Shown here: positions 10,540 to 23,080 of the stretch, in pieces
How positions within the stretch are numbered: position 1 is the stretch's first letter
How the letters are laid out: every line of letters begins with the position of its first letter
Source: Prinsepia uniflora
Taxonomy: Eukaryota; Streptophyta; Magnoliopsida; Rosales; Rosaceae
Length of the DNA stretch: 64,000 nt
Reading direction: 5' to 3'
NCBI GenBank assembly: GCA_032719365.1
Contig: CM064873.1
Location: 36,061,742-36,125,741, forward strand
The notes under the pieces: generated by a model
Databases searched by the model: none
The model's input: only the letters and a program-made list of their open reading frames with translations
What the model was told of the DNA's origin: nothing
Made by a program: the position numbers and the translations under genes

Positions 10540-13500
10540 ATTTCGTCCTCGAAATTCCAACTGATCTAAACTCAAACGTTCTTCCCTCTTTAATTAGTTT
10601 CATTCTCGAAACTCGACTACCCTGATTCCACAAACACCCCGTGGAATGTTAAATCGACCTCTCAACACGTGTACACCCGTACACCAACTAATCAGACAAA
10701 ACTTGTCTGCATCCAAACGTACCACTAGTACTCATAATGCAATGACTACATTCGACCCCGTCGAATGACTGAAACTACTCGTTTCGATTTGACACCACTT
10801 GTCAAATCGACCATTTCGTTGACGCGACAACTCGCCGGTTCCTTTCTCACTCACCAGTCTAACCTTGTATCTACTCCCACTGGGAGTCACCTGACCTCTC
10901 TCAACCAACCACGTTGACACATCCGGACAATCTGTCACCTCACGGTTGTTGTTAGTCAAAAACTGACACTAGACTCACTCGTGGCTACACATGCCACCAA
11001 CGTACTTGACTTAGTAAACATTTACCGACATTTCACACGTCCCGTGCATAATTAGACTCATCGGAAATACCATGACCCATTGCATAGTAATGTTCGGTCC
11101 ACGACTAATCTAGTGGTATCGGAACCAATCCAACTACCAACACGCTCACCTACACACCTCGGGTATAACCCATCGACCAGACTACAACCACCTAGGTCAT
11201 AGCCAAACACGTTTCAATAATGGAGTACATTTGCCCAATCCAGCATGAGACAAATCAAAACTCCACCCACCATCTAGTTCCAATTCCGAATCCGAATCCG
11301 CAATTTCGTAAGAAATTCCGAATCCAAACCCAGATATCACATTTTAATTCATATCCAAATCTGAATCCTAAATCATTTTTCGCTAAGCTAGCATTTGGAA
11401 TAATCATTCCGTACCCAAATCCGGAAATCCATTTTCAAGTTCCAAAATCGAATCCTGAATCGTCACCCAGAAATTCGATTCCAAATCCCGAAATATTGTT
11501 CACATTTACCAAGACACACCAAAACCGAACCTATCGGTTACCTGCTCAATACACTTGATTGACTTCACAGGGAAGCCAATCCAACCTCCACACGTATAAG
11601 GTTGACAAAACCTGACCACATCGAAAACCTACTCACCCGAGTAGAATACCGTACTGGCCCCACTTCGAAAAGAAGTTCAATCCCGATATTTATGGCTCAC
11701 ATACCGAAATAAGAGTGATATACTCTCCCCCTATCTGGATCATCAAGATCATGACCCAGATAGACACTGTGTCCCTGACTATAACGTCACAATCCTAGGT
11801 CGTCAAACCGATCGACAACCAACTCCCACAACTAGAATGATCAGTCAATGACAAGACACGTCGAGACTGCGGATTCTCACCGATTACCTTGTATCGATCC
11901 TTGTCATTCCACCTAGGAAAAACCAAGGATGTTCCAACACAATGACACCAATACTCATCCTACGTGGATGCAACAAAACTCACTGTACTCACCACGCCAT
12001 GTAACACAACATCGTCTGCCACCAAGCAGAAATTGAGAAATCCCGTTTACCTAATTTGAATACGCCACTCCCCCTGATGACGCCCACAACACACATGGGA
12101 TCACCAACCAATACACGCTCAACGTACTAGTAACTACAGTCAATGTCTGCCAGGGTAGAAAATAAGATGTCAACCCCAATGACTCCAGAATACCCATCAC
12201 CAATGCGGGAATGAGCACCACTCTCGTTCCCCAATCATAACTCTCCTCGAAACTAAGGTCCCAACCATGTTGGAAGCAGACCTACTCCCAACGAGATGTC
12301 AAGTCCAACCACAGGACTTCCTACATCCCCAACTCACTTGGACAACCACGTGTCCACAATCAATCCGTTATTGTTTCGTTCGCACATCCCAACCTTTACA
12401 GGTTCAACACTCAGTTTTCCAAGTTCTCAATTACAAAATTCCACATCTACACCACTAATGGTTTTCCTTGTCTTTTCCAGTTCTAATCATTTCCATGTAC
12501 TTTTTGGGGATAATAAAAACATAAAATCACACAAATTTTGGAGTTGCCAACAACTCCCCAAATCCACTAATTCTTATGACGTAAGGGTCGTCATCCCAAG
12601 ATTTCTCAAGTCTCAAATATACCTTTTTAATCCACTCATCACTGGTTACCTCACCACTATTGGGACTTATCCCAACACATCACAATCTTAACTGGATCCC
12701 ATCCAGTCCATCACTCAACCACTACCAAATCTCAAGGACCGAACATATGTTCATCATGACGGAGTCACACCCCAACTTGTGGCTCATCGTCAACACAATC
12801 ACCGACACTAGCACCAACGCTAGTACCAGCACCAACACACTATCAACAATACTAGTATCAGCACCCATGCATTCATACTAGCATCAGCCCAAAAGTACCA
12901 ACTCACAAACATCCATACTGCACACCGTGTGCAAATATGACAACCCTGGATCTCCGTTCATACCGAACGACGATCCCGTACCTCACAACTATGGGTACCA
13001 CTTTTCTAACCGTTCACATCAGGATAATGAACGTTCCCTGAACGTCCCCTGATCCCCAAATATTGTAACCACACTAATTACCCTCGATAGCCAGTCATCT
13101 CCATATGACTACCGACTAACTGTCATTGCTATCGAGATCCGCATCCACACATCACACCAATACCCGGTCTAACACGGGATCACATAATTTATCGCAGAAC
13201 CGTATCCGTAGATCGAATCCCATAGTTCTGACTAGACTCACCAGAGCCATCCACATGGTCATCCGTGACCTCAGCCGCTCGTCGCAGCACAAGTTCTCAT
13301 CCACTAGTCGTAATTAAGGTTTACCTTTTGAATCCATCATATACTAGGATTCCGTAATTACACTCTATGGTTCAACCGAACCCAACAGCTCTCCGTAATA
13401 TAAAACTCACAGCCTGACCGGCCCCGCGATCCTGACATCGTATAGACGTCAAATCCAATCCTACCATCAACTCAATGTGGTTTCCACCACTAGGTCATCA

Positions 13501-13838
13501 GCCAACTCCGATGAACCAACACCCCTTACGCTAGTAACCACCACTAGGGTTCACATGTTAGACCATTACCCACATGAGGTTCCTCGAACCTAGCTGCACC
13601 TAGCAGCACAACAATCAAATATTACATGACCGAACCTACGGTCCCACAATACCAGTTCATCACAATCAACCCCACTTGGGTCGAATCACATTAATGCACG
13701 GCGTATCAGGCCAAACACACTCTATCCACGATTAAATCCCAAAACTATCAATCAGGTTGATAACGAATTGTAGCCCAATGAGACATCACACCCTCGACCT
13801 GTGCGCACAAAAAGAGCAACCCTGCTCTGATACCAAGT
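10540..13838 (-). other. Non-coding interior of the LARD
   Basis: About 3.3 kb with no gag, protease, RT or integrase similarity in any frame. From 10540 to about 12100 it matches 31500-33550 (inverted), including an ATTCCGAATCC-rich imperfect repeat at about 11278-11510. Its proximal half, about 12100-13820, is unique and replaces the place where the sister element has gag. A small ACTAGCACCAA-type repeat lies at about 12795-12895. Proline- and asparagine-rich frames here come from these repeats. Confidence 0.8.
13824..13835 (-). other. Primer-binding site of the LARD (tRNA-iMet)
   Basis: On the minus strand TGGTATCAGAGC, followed by AGGG, lies three bases beyond the LTR end. It is complementary to the 3' end of initiator methionine tRNA, the usual plant primer. 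Confidence 0.95.
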
Positions 13839-16800
13839 TGACAGGACCCATCCCAATCCCCCTGGGATTACCGTGGAATGTGCCCTGCTCCCGTCCAACA
13901 AGGGGTGTCAGACAAGGGATAACCAAAAGTCACTGCCCAAATGGGGCTTCCAGAGTGCGCAAGGAACGATGGAGGAGGCGTGCAATGTTCCAGTCTCTGC
14001 TGCAATCGCATCCGTAATCAACCTGAAGGGCATTAAAACCAAAAGCTGTGAGTGGACAAAAATCAATAAGTTCATCAAATACATTTATAAGACATTTATG
14101 CCATCCAATAAAAACGTATGCATGCCACGAAAACCAATAACCAAAACGTTTGCTCAACCGAGCCATTAGGGACTTAGCCCAAAAACCGTTAACTTAAAAC
14201 CAAGTGTGGGAACTCAGCCCAAAACTGTGGAATACCACAACCAGACATATTAAAACCATGTGGGCCACCGCCCAAAGCCATAAATATAAATCCATAAATC
14301 CAAAACCATTTAGGGTCCCTGACCCGACATACCATTTCATAACCAATAATCCATTTTTACCATATACCACATATCCAACCGATAAGCCATTTTATAGATT
14401 CTTTAATCCATATTTACCATTACCATCACTAGCATCCCTGATGCTTAGCGTCCCAGATGCTTGACGTCCCTGACGTCATATCTCACGGTTTAATAAGCTA
14501 CGCATGCTGCCCAGGGTCTCTCAGGGTCCATATCTCTGACATCATAGATGTCTGACGTCCCAGACGTCAATCATAGCAATCCTTCTCCTGAGTCATCATA
14601 CGGTCCAGCTGCTCCGTACAATGACCCCTCGCAGGCAATGCACCGTTACTTCCCCAATGTCCCAGACATCTGGAGGAGACCATCATATATCCTTGTATCT
14701 AGATGGTATATGGAAAACAGTTTTATTAAATCATTTCACAACATTACAATGGGCCATTGCCCGAACTCTCCATCAAATATCACAATTCCATGTAGGGTCC
14801 CTGACCCGAAATCATATTTATTAAACATAGGGTCCCAGACCCGAAATCACATTTATAACCCAACTCGGCCCCATGTCCGATTTTGTAAACCACTGGGCCC
14901 ACGGCCCGATTTCGTAAATCAACTGGGCCCCTGACCCGATAATATTACTCGAATGGGTCGTAGCCCCTTTTCATAAACAATTGGGCCCCTGGCCCGATTC
15001 ATTAACACAAATGGACTCCAAGTCCGAGGTTTCGAAAATAATTGGGCCTCAAGCCCGAGTTCATCTTTCCAATTCCAAAACCCTTTTTATCACATTATTT
15101 ATTAAGCCATTAAGCCATAAGCACATAAAACCACAATAAAACCGTTAACCTCGATATATGTGAAATACGGAAAATACCTCGAAATACGTGCAACATACCC
15201 GAAATCAATACTCACAATCACCATCATAGAAATCACGTATATAAAACATATAACACATTTAAGCATGCATAGGATTTATAAAACCAAAGTCCACTCACAG
15301 ACCGTTTTAACGGTATGCCTCGATACACGTGCCATCGGCCCTCCCGGGCCACACCACTATCACCGGGACTCCCAATCCTATCCAAATTACATTAGAGTGT
15401 CACTAACCTCATCATTAACATCTTATCGAAGTCCTGTAATTTTCCCGAATTTTTAACTATTTTTAAACTTGATTTAAAACCTTCGGACGTCCCGAACAAT
15501 ATCAAGACGGTGTCCGATCGACACGAAACCAATCCCAAAATGTCCGTTACATTAAATAGGACAGAAGTCATGTTGACCTCACCTCGAGATTCCTGTCCAC
15601 GAGCCGTCACGCGCCGCCGTGAGTGGCTGTGCGTGAAACCCACGTGTCTGCTACAGTGTATCGTTCTAACCCGTTTCTCTGGTAAACGGGTCCAATTAAC
15701 CCGCGAGATGACCCGGTTCCAATCCTATCAATTCGACACTGATTTCATCAATTGAGCATTCAGTTAGTTTCATTTTAAGTTCAATTTGAGTTCTGTATCG
15801 ATGATTACACAAAAAATCACCTAAAACTCATCGACTCGATGATGAACACGAAGAACACCCGTCACTGTGCAACCATGGAATTCCGTCAATCTCAACCGGT
15901 TTCTTCCAATTGATCAACCCAGAAGCATCGTGGGATCCTGAGAAGTAGTTTCCCCACCTCAATTACACCGTTTGATTGCTCCAAGATCACGACTCAAGCT
16001 CGAACACCGCCCACTGTTACTAGGTACGTTCAGAGCCAAAAGGGCACCAATTCCCTTCGTTCTTTCGACGATTCTGATCGTAGTGATCTCAGGAAGCTCG
16101 AATTGAGCTCAATTTGGACCCTCATAGCCTAAGGCTTGAAATTCGAATTTCCCTCCCAAAACTAAAATTTCGAATTCCGGTCATAGAACCCAGTCTCAGA
16201 CCCCGTGTTTTCCCCAGTAATTTAGTCTCTTCTGACCTTCCATTTTCACTCAAGAACGACCAAGGAAGGAGGCCAATTCTCCCAGCTCTCAAACTCAGTT
16301 CTCACGGTTCAAAGGGAACAAAGAAAATAAAAGGAAAATTGAGGAAATGATGAAGGAGGAATGATGATGTAGTAATGATAGTGTTTAGAGGAAAACATGG
16401 ATCAGGTTTTAAGGCTTAGATTAGGGGATGGGTGACACTTGTCACTCATCCAGGTGTGCACAGTCAACGGTTACTATTCAATATTATAGTATTATTTTAA
16501 TCGGAGCCTCGGTTCGTTAATTCGTTCCCGTGACCATAACTTCGTCATCGAATCTCCTATCTCGGCATGCCGCCTGTCGTTGGATTCGTATCGACGATAC
16601 CTACGTAACGGTCCTTGGCCCTCGTCCATCGGATCTCCCGGTCAAAAAGTCAACATTTGACCCCAATTGACCAAAATCACCAAAATACCCCTCAACTTCC
16701 GAGCATCATAACTTTCTCCTCGAATGTCGGAATCAAACGTGCCACCTGTCTATGAACTCGTGACCTCCCGAACTACGTCACCGTCATCGGTCAAAGTCCA

Positions 16801-16959
16801 TTTGACCGCCCAGTCAAAAAGTCAACATTTTGCCCACGACCATGGGCAAAACGGTCATTTTGCACATTTTGTCCGATTTCGACCTACTAATCACCGATCA
16901 ACCTCACTAATCGAGATTAGTCACTAATCTAATCCCGGAATTCGGGACGGGTAGTTACA
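13839..16959 (-). repeat. 5' LTR of the LARD (right)
   Basis: 3121 bp, TGACAGGACCC to GGGTAGTTACA. Landmarks match the left LTR: TGTGAGTGGAC 14047-14057, hairpin array, GTCCACTCACA 15289-15299, GTGACA palindrome 16426-16451. Its GC hairpin near 15619 has lost stem pairing by point changes. Confidence 0.95.
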
Positions 16960-16985
16960 GGTTTTGATTTGGATTTATGTTCAGT

Positions 16986-17190
16986 ACCCCCAGATGTGTA
17001 ATTCCTGGGTAGACTCCGGATGTGTAATTCCCGGAGGGACTCCGGATGCGTAATTCCTAGAGGGTCCGGATGTGTAATTCCCAGTGAGGCTGGATATGTA
17101 ATTCTCAGCAGGGCTGGACGTGTAATTCCCAGCAGGAGGATAAATTTCGATGTGTAATTCCCAGAGAACCCTCAGATGTGTAATTCCCGA
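16986..17190 (+). repeat. GTGTAATTC tandem repeat, eight copies
   Basis: Eight imperfect copies of a roughly 25-bp unit with the constant core GTGTAATTC, once GCGTAATTC and once ATGTAATTC. Several copies have pairing flanks on both sides of the core: TCCGG with CCGGA (17015-17035) and GCTGG with CCAGC (17113-17133). This is the cassette repeat of the solo LTR 5551-17604. Confidence 0.9.
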
Positions 17191-17609
17191 GTTATGTGCT
17201 TTATTTTATGATAAAATGTTTTTATGAAATGATTCATATGTTTGGCTTGAGAGCCAGGATTTGATACTTTTCATGTGATTTGGCTGGAAGGCCGGTGATT
17301 GTTATTCATTTGTTTGATTCTATGCATGCATGGTTTGATAAATTGGAGGGTAAATGATGTATTTTGAAATGTATTTTTAAATGATATTATTTTTGTCCAC
17401 TCACACCTTTCCTGTTTTTGATGACCCTCCAGGCCGTGGCACGACGTTCGGGGCTAATCGAGAGGCGGAGGCATGAGCGAAAATCAGTGCAGTTATCCCT
17501 TGTCTGACAGGTGCTGAAGGGTAGTTTCGGGACTTCAGTTGACTTGTCAAACGGGAGCAAGATCGGGCACCGTTATCAATGTCCAGTTGGGACGGGTCCT
17601 GTTACTAAA

Positions 17610-18693
17610 AGCATTTACTAAATCCGTCGGGTGATGAAATAGAACAAAACTGAACCATCGTCAAAAGTCAAAAGCAGTTACCAAAAGCAACTCCCAAATT
17701 GTGGTTTAAAAAAAAAATTTACGTACAAGCGACGAATATAGGGACGGGATTCCCAATTCTAAATATGTGTGATTTAGCAAGATAGAATTTCAAGTCGTGA
17801 AAGAAACTTAGCAACAAGTCAGGTGAATACAAAGGGTGTCAAGATGTATCACATCACAATATGTTGTACAATCTCGAAACCAAGATTCTGTTGAGTAAAC
17901 TCAAGTTATTTGAAAAGTAAAATGTTATAGAAGTAAATTTGTACAAGAGTAAACGCCTAAGTAACCCAGTGGTAAAAACAAAAGCGAAACAAAAACCACT
18001 TTCTCTCCTTTTTTTTGCCAGAAAAAAGAGGCGTAACAATGGCCTAGTTAAAAAAATGTTTCTCAAAACAGAGGCATAACAGTCAATGAACTTTTGGACC
18101 AAGAAATTAGGAAGTTTCCAAGGCTCGTACTACGAGCATTTGGGTCAAACCACAACAAAACGGTGATAGGATTCCCAATCTAATGGCACAACAACCACAA
18201 GCAATACATCTTGAATAAGAGCGCATTTCAGAAGTTTGCTTCCCAAACTGCTGGGAAATTTTCGATAATAAATCCACGATGGGTTAGACGATCTCCATCC
18301 CGAGATATAAATCTCTCAAACATGATAAATAAGGAATAATCCGCTTCGTAGCTTTTAAGGCATCACAAATTCATAAAGCGGATTACTCATCAAAACCTTC
18401 ATAGAAATTCCTAGAGGAGGTTCCATGGCCTAAAAGGACGACCTCATTAGTCGATCATAACATCGCAATTCCGAAAAGCTTTGGTCAACAAGTCAACTCA
18501 AGCATGTAAAATGATACAAGAGATTTTTGCCACCAGGAAAACAATCAAACGAGTTTGTCCTTCAACTGTGAACTCATCACTCATGGTTGAATAACTCATT
18601 CACAATACCCATTACGAGGATTGGCTCTAACACCGGGAATCGGGTCGTATGATCATCAAGTATCTGAAAACTAATGACGCATCCTAGAACCAT
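17610..18693. other. Decayed non-coding interior of an old minus-strand element
   Basis: It continues the sequence broken at 5550 and ends in a primer site, so it should be the primer-proximal interior of the element with the LTR at 18709. No gag or other protein similarity is seen and no reading frame above chance length is convincing. Confidence 0.5.
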
Positions 18694-18705
18694 GATTTGA
18701 TACCA
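18694..18705 (-). other. Primer-binding site, diverged
   Basis: The minus strand reads TGGTATCAAATC, matching the tRNA-iMet primer site for its first eight bases, three bases from the LTR end at 18709. Confidence 0.75.
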
Positions 18706-18708
18706 AAT

Positions 18709-20162
18709 TGACACACCCCGACCCGAAAAGTCCATTAAGGGCATAAAATTTGAGGCATGCTAGTCGACATCTAGATGATAATTCTTGATGGCGAAGCCAT
18801 TTAAGTTCAAACGACGCATTTAGGAGAGTCGGGTGAAACCTAACCGATGGAGTGAGTGGTAGAGTAGCATCCGAACTCCTCAAAGTACGTGCCCGACTAT
18901 CCTTAGTGTAAAACTACAGTTTAATAAAGCATACTTTATCCCCTCGTTTTTAAATTAAATCTCAAAACGGTTATAACATACATGCACGTATTACGAGAAA
19001 TGTAATAACAATCATTTAACAATAACATAATCAAATGAGCCATGCAGAAACCATAAATACGTCACAACGTTAACCCACATTATATTGCTCTTGAGTCGCC
19101 TCAAGGATTATACTTGAACATAAACTGGCTATCCTGCTCGTGTACCACATCCACGTGAAGGACTAGGTGCAATGCACCATCACCACGAGTCCACTAGAGC
19201 TTGGGGGAAGGACTGGCTCTATTTAACTAGTATAGCGAGAAGCGCGAGTAAACGATTGTGTGGAGGACTGGACTATGGCCTATAGATGGGTAATAGAAGC
19301 CAACGACTCCGGAAGTGGGTTCTATCCCTATCTCACTCACATCAATGCCTTGACGACTCATATGCAATGCAATATGTGACTAGATACATACAACTAGGCA
19401 TATTCACCATATTAAATCACAGTATATAATCCTAACCAGATAAGCATAGCAAACCATTCATCACAATCGTACACCAAAATTATCACATAATAAATCATGC
19501 ATGCTCACAATTATCAAATGTACAAACATCATAAAACATACGAGTATAACTAATATAAAATAAATTTTAAGGAAAGGGGTCCAGTGACACTAGTCAACGA
19601 GTCGGATCACTCGACAAGTCTAGCTAATCGCGTGTTCCTAACCAATCCAGCCCTACAAGACCATTTACCATGGTTAAAGTCAAAGCATTGTTCATTCTAT
19701 TTGTCCAAACCCCTTATGGGTTACCCAACAAGGCCTAAAATCACTTAACAAAGACCCTAATATGTTTAGGCGATGTCTAAAGCCCCATAATACCACACCT
19801 ACATGCTCCCGGGAATGGAAAAACAGCGCCTATAAGCTGCAAGGAGTCGAAAAATAGCTGCACAAGCCGTTTAGGGGCTGGAAAGCCACTTAAAACAGCA
19901 CAAAATGATCTAAAAGTGTGCTCACATGCTACCGTGGGTAGGAAATAGGCTGCACGCGACAACACACGCCAGCCGAGGGGTCAAAACACCCTTCCACACA
20001 CCCCCACTTCGATGGTAAGGGGCCTTAAAAGTTGGCCACGTGCCTCCTATGAGCAGCCACGAACCCCCAGGTCATCCTCTTTAAGTGTGTGCTATAGCAT
20101 CGACGTACATCACAGTGCCACACATGTCACACACGTTGTACAGGGCCACGTGTATGGCATAT
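18709..20162 (-). mobile_element. LTR of a different family, left part
   Basis: It starts TGACACACCCCGACCCGAAA next to the primer site. The body lacks the TGTGAGTGGAC pair and hairpin arrays of the other LTRs. It carries words such as GGACTGG and CCACGTGAAGGACTAGG near 19150-19290. It is interrupted at 20163 by another LTR, and its outer end is not seen. Confidence 0.65.
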
Positions 20163-20593
20163 TGACACGACCCATCCCAATCCCCCGGGGATTACCGTGA
20201 ATGTGTCATGTTCCCGTCTGACCAAAGGTGTCAGACAAGGGATAACCTGTTGCCACTGCCCAAACGGGCTTCCAGAGTACGCAAGGATCGATGGAGGAGG
20301 TGTGCGATGTCACAGACTCTGCTGCAGTCGCATCCGGAATCATCCTGAAGGGCATTAAAAACAAAAGCTGTGAGTGGACGAAAATAAACAAGTCTTTTTA
20401 AAACAGTTATAAAGACATTTATGCCCCTCAGTAAAAACATATGCATGCACCAAAAACCAATAATCGCAAATTTATTTAGAAATAACCATTAGGGCTTTAG
20501 CCCGGAAACCAAAACATAGTTTCAAATCCCAAAAGTCAATCCAAGAGTTAGTTCATAAATCCAGTAATATACATTTATTATTTTTCCATCTCC

Positions 20594-20641
20594 GGCATCC
20601 CCGATGCCTAGCGTCCCTGACGCTTGACGTCCCTGACGTCA
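20594..20641. repeat. Three adjoining mini-hairpins with compensated stems
   Basis: GGCATC-CCC-GATGCC (20594-20608), AGCGTC-CCT-GACGCT (20610-20624) and TGACGTC-CCT-GACGTCA (20625-20641) are separated by one and zero bases. A fourth, GACATC-CCC-GATGTC, is at 20699-20713. All stems pair perfectly and all loops are CCC or CCT. Confidence 0.92.
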
Positions 20642-21648
20642 TATCTCACGGTATTAAGCAACGCGTGCTGCCCGGGTTCTCATCGGGTCCATATCCCTGA
20701 CATCCCCGATGTCTGACGTTCTTGACGTCTAATGATAGCAATCCTGCTCCTGGATCACTATTACGGTCCGGCTGCTCCGTACAATGACCCCTCGCAGACA
20801 ATGCACCGTGACTTCTCCAGTGTCCCCGACACTTGGAGGAGACCAATATATATCCTCGTATCGAGATGGTTTTATGGAACACATTTTATTATTCATTTCC
20901 AAAATATCACAATGGCCCTGCCCCGAATTTCCAAAAAACTGTCATAAATCCAAATAGTTGATTATCAAATCCGAAATCATTTGTTCAATTCCATTTTGGG
21001 GTCCCCGGCCCGAAATCACATATATAAGTCAACTGGGCCCCTGGTTCGATTTCTCAAATCAACTGGGCCCCTGGCCCAATTTCTATAAATCAACTGGGCC
21101 CCTGGCCCGATTTCACTTTATCAATCCATAACCGTTTCATGAAATCAAATCCGAACCACAATTATGGAAATCAGTGCAAATCCAGAAATCCTCGATTTAC
21201 GTGCAACAAGTAAATCGCCTCGAAATGTGTGAAATCATATAAATTCACCGATATCCAAAGTAACCATAAAATCATAATTATAAAAAATCATGAAACAGTT
21301 ATGCATGCATCGAATTTATAAAACCAATGTCCACTCACAAACCGTTTAACCGAGCGCCTCGAGTACGCGTGCTATTGTCCTTCCGGGCCACACCACTATC
21401 ACCGGGACTACCAATCCTGTCCAAATAACATTAGAGGGTCACTAACCTCTTCATTAACATCCTATTAAAGTCCCGTAATTTTCTCGAATTTTTAAGTATT
21501 TTTAAACCGGATTTAAAACCTTCGGACATCCCGAACAATATCGAGACGGTGTCCGATCGACACGAAACCAATCCCAAAATGTTCGTTACATTGAATAGAA
21601 CAAAAGTCATGTTGGAAGTTTCCCCAAATTACCTTACACGCGCCCCCG

Positions 21649-21673
21649 CCCCCCCCCCCCCCCCCCCCCCCCC
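21649..21673. repeat. Run of 25 C
   Basis: A pure C run at the site where the other LTRs hold the GCGCGTG hairpin region. The length is probably unreliable, and the gap starts 116 bp later. Confidence 0.9.
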
Positions 21674-21789
21674 GCGCCGGTTGAACTCCCTGCGCGTGAA
21701 ACCCACGCGCCGGGTACTGTTCATCATCGTCCAGCCGTGGACGGGTCTTGCAACCGGGTCGCCGTGACCCACGGGTCGACCCGATTAGT

Positions 21790-22289
21790 NNNNNNNNNNN
21801 NNNNNNNNNNNNNNNNNNNNNNNNNNNNNNNNNNNNNNNNNNNNNNNNNNNNNNNNNNNNNNNNNNNNNNNNNNNNNNNNNNNNNNNNNNNNNNNNNNNN
21901 NNNNNNNNNNNNNNNNNNNNNNNNNNNNNNNNNNNNNNNNNNNNNNNNNNNNNNNNNNNNNNNNNNNNNNNNNNNNNNNNNNNNNNNNNNNNNNNNNNNN
22001 NNNNNNNNNNNNNNNNNNNNNNNNNNNNNNNNNNNNNNNNNNNNNNNNNNNNNNNNNNNNNNNNNNNNNNNNNNNNNNNNNNNNNNNNNNNNNNNNNNNN
22101 NNNNNNNNNNNNNNNNNNNNNNNNNNNNNNNNNNNNNNNNNNNNNNNNNNNNNNNNNNNNNNNNNNNNNNNNNNNNNNNNNNNNNNNNNNNNNNNNNNNN
22201 NNNNNNNNNNNNNNNNNNNNNNNNNNNNNNNNNNNNNNNNNNNNNNNNNNNNNNNNNNNNNNNNNNNNNNNNNNNNNNNNNNNNNNNNN
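21790..22289. other. Assembly gap of 500 N
   Basis: Exactly 500 N, a conventional size for a gap of unknown length. It separates a minus-strand LTR start from a plus-strand LTR end. Confidence 0.99.
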
Positions 22290-22931
22290 TGGTTTATACG
22301 TATGAGTACGTATGAGGTTTTATGAAAGTGATTTGGGGGCGGAGACCCAGTGTTCCATGTTTTATGTTTCGGAAAAGTGATTTGTATGTTTTGGTATTTC
22401 ACTGAGAATGTTGATTTGGGCTGAGTTCCCACATGTATTGTTTTATGGTTTTCAAGTTTGTGATTTCGGGTCGGGGACCCATAAATGGATTTATGGTTCA
22501 TGATGGTTTATGGGGACCGTCATAAACCTTTGAATGGTTTTATGGGTCATGACGGTTTATGGGAACCGGGCATGAACCCTTGAAAGGTTTTGAAAATTTT
22601 TTCAAATGGTTTATGAACTTGTTGATAAATGGTTTTTGAATGCATGCATATGCTTTTAGTGAAGGGCATAAATGTCTTATTATGAAAATGTTTTTATTAA
22701 AATATTATTTTGTCCACTCACGACCTTTGATGTTTTAATACCCTTCAGGTTGATCGCGGATGTAGGGCTGTAGCAGAGACGAGACATCACACTCCTCCTC
22801 CTACGATCCTGGCATACTTTGGAAGTCCGGTGAGGGCTAGAGACGGAAGTTTCCCTAGTCTGACACTTCGTGTCAGACGGGATTAGGTGCGTCCCACGTT
22901 AATCCCATGGAATTTGGGATGAGTCCTGACA
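22290..22931 (+). mobile_element. 3' end of a plus-strand LTR
   Basis: It ends GATGAGTCCTGACA at 22931. It has TGCATGCAT near 22643, TGTCCACTCACG at 22711-22722, CCCTTCAGGTTGAT near 22742, and a TGACACTTCGTGTCAGACGGG stretch like that at 60035-60057. The matching outer flank would be in or beyond the gap. It abuts the TG repeat of the next LTR. Confidence 0.8.

Positions 22932-23080
<149 letters not shown>

Larger units (their letters stand above)
7400..16959 (-). mobile_element. Complete non-coding LTR retrotransposon (LARD)
   Basis: Two similar LTRs (7400-10521 and 13839-16959) enclose a 3.3-kb interior without any gag or pol frame. The flanking duplication is perfect: GGTTT at 7395-7399 and 16960-16964. 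The primer site (13824-13835) and a polypurine tract (10522-10539) are in the right places for a minus-strand element. Long LTRs, a conserved non-coding interior and intact ends define a large retrotransposon derivative (LARD), a non-autonomous element moved by proteins of a relative. The 3' interior matches the TR-GAG element at 27007-36472, its likely sister. Confidence 0.95.
5551..17604 (+). mobile_element. Solo LTR, split by a nested LARD
   Basis: The LTR starts TGTGACGACCCGG at 5551 and ends GGGTCCTGTTA at 17604. It is flanked by CTAAA on both sides (5546-5550 and 17605-17609), a perfect 5-bp target-site duplication. Its own sequence is 5551-7399 plus 16965-17604, about 2.49 kb; the rest is the nested element. 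No primer site follows it, so it is a solo LTR. It has the shared LTR plan: a degraded GTGACACATGTCAC palindrome near 5887, a TGTAAGTGGAC variant at 7001-7011, GTCCACTCACA at 17395-17405, and GACCCTCCAG before the end. Confidence 0.93.
20163..21789 (-). mobile_element. LTR of the hairpin-cassette type, cut by gap 1
   Basis: It starts TGACACGACCC at 20163 and follows the LARD-type LTR: TGTGAGTGGAC 20369-20379, hairpins 20594-20713, GGGCC-CCT-GGCCC units at about 21000-21120, GTCCACTCACA 21329-21339. At the usual place of the GC hairpin it has a run of 25 C. It ends in the N run, so its outer end, site duplication and status (solo or part of an element) are unknown. Confidence 0.85.

Noticed and set aside
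11220..11558. 112-residue asparagine/proline-rich frame
   Set aside because: It comes from the ATTCCGAATCC repeat of the LARD interior.
21737..22501. Long frames running through the N run (also 60335-60874)
   Set aside because: The length is made of unknown bases.
20163..22931. One complete solo LTR spanning gap 1
   Set aside because: The two ends face opposite ways and the flanks (CATAT and GTGTG) do not match.
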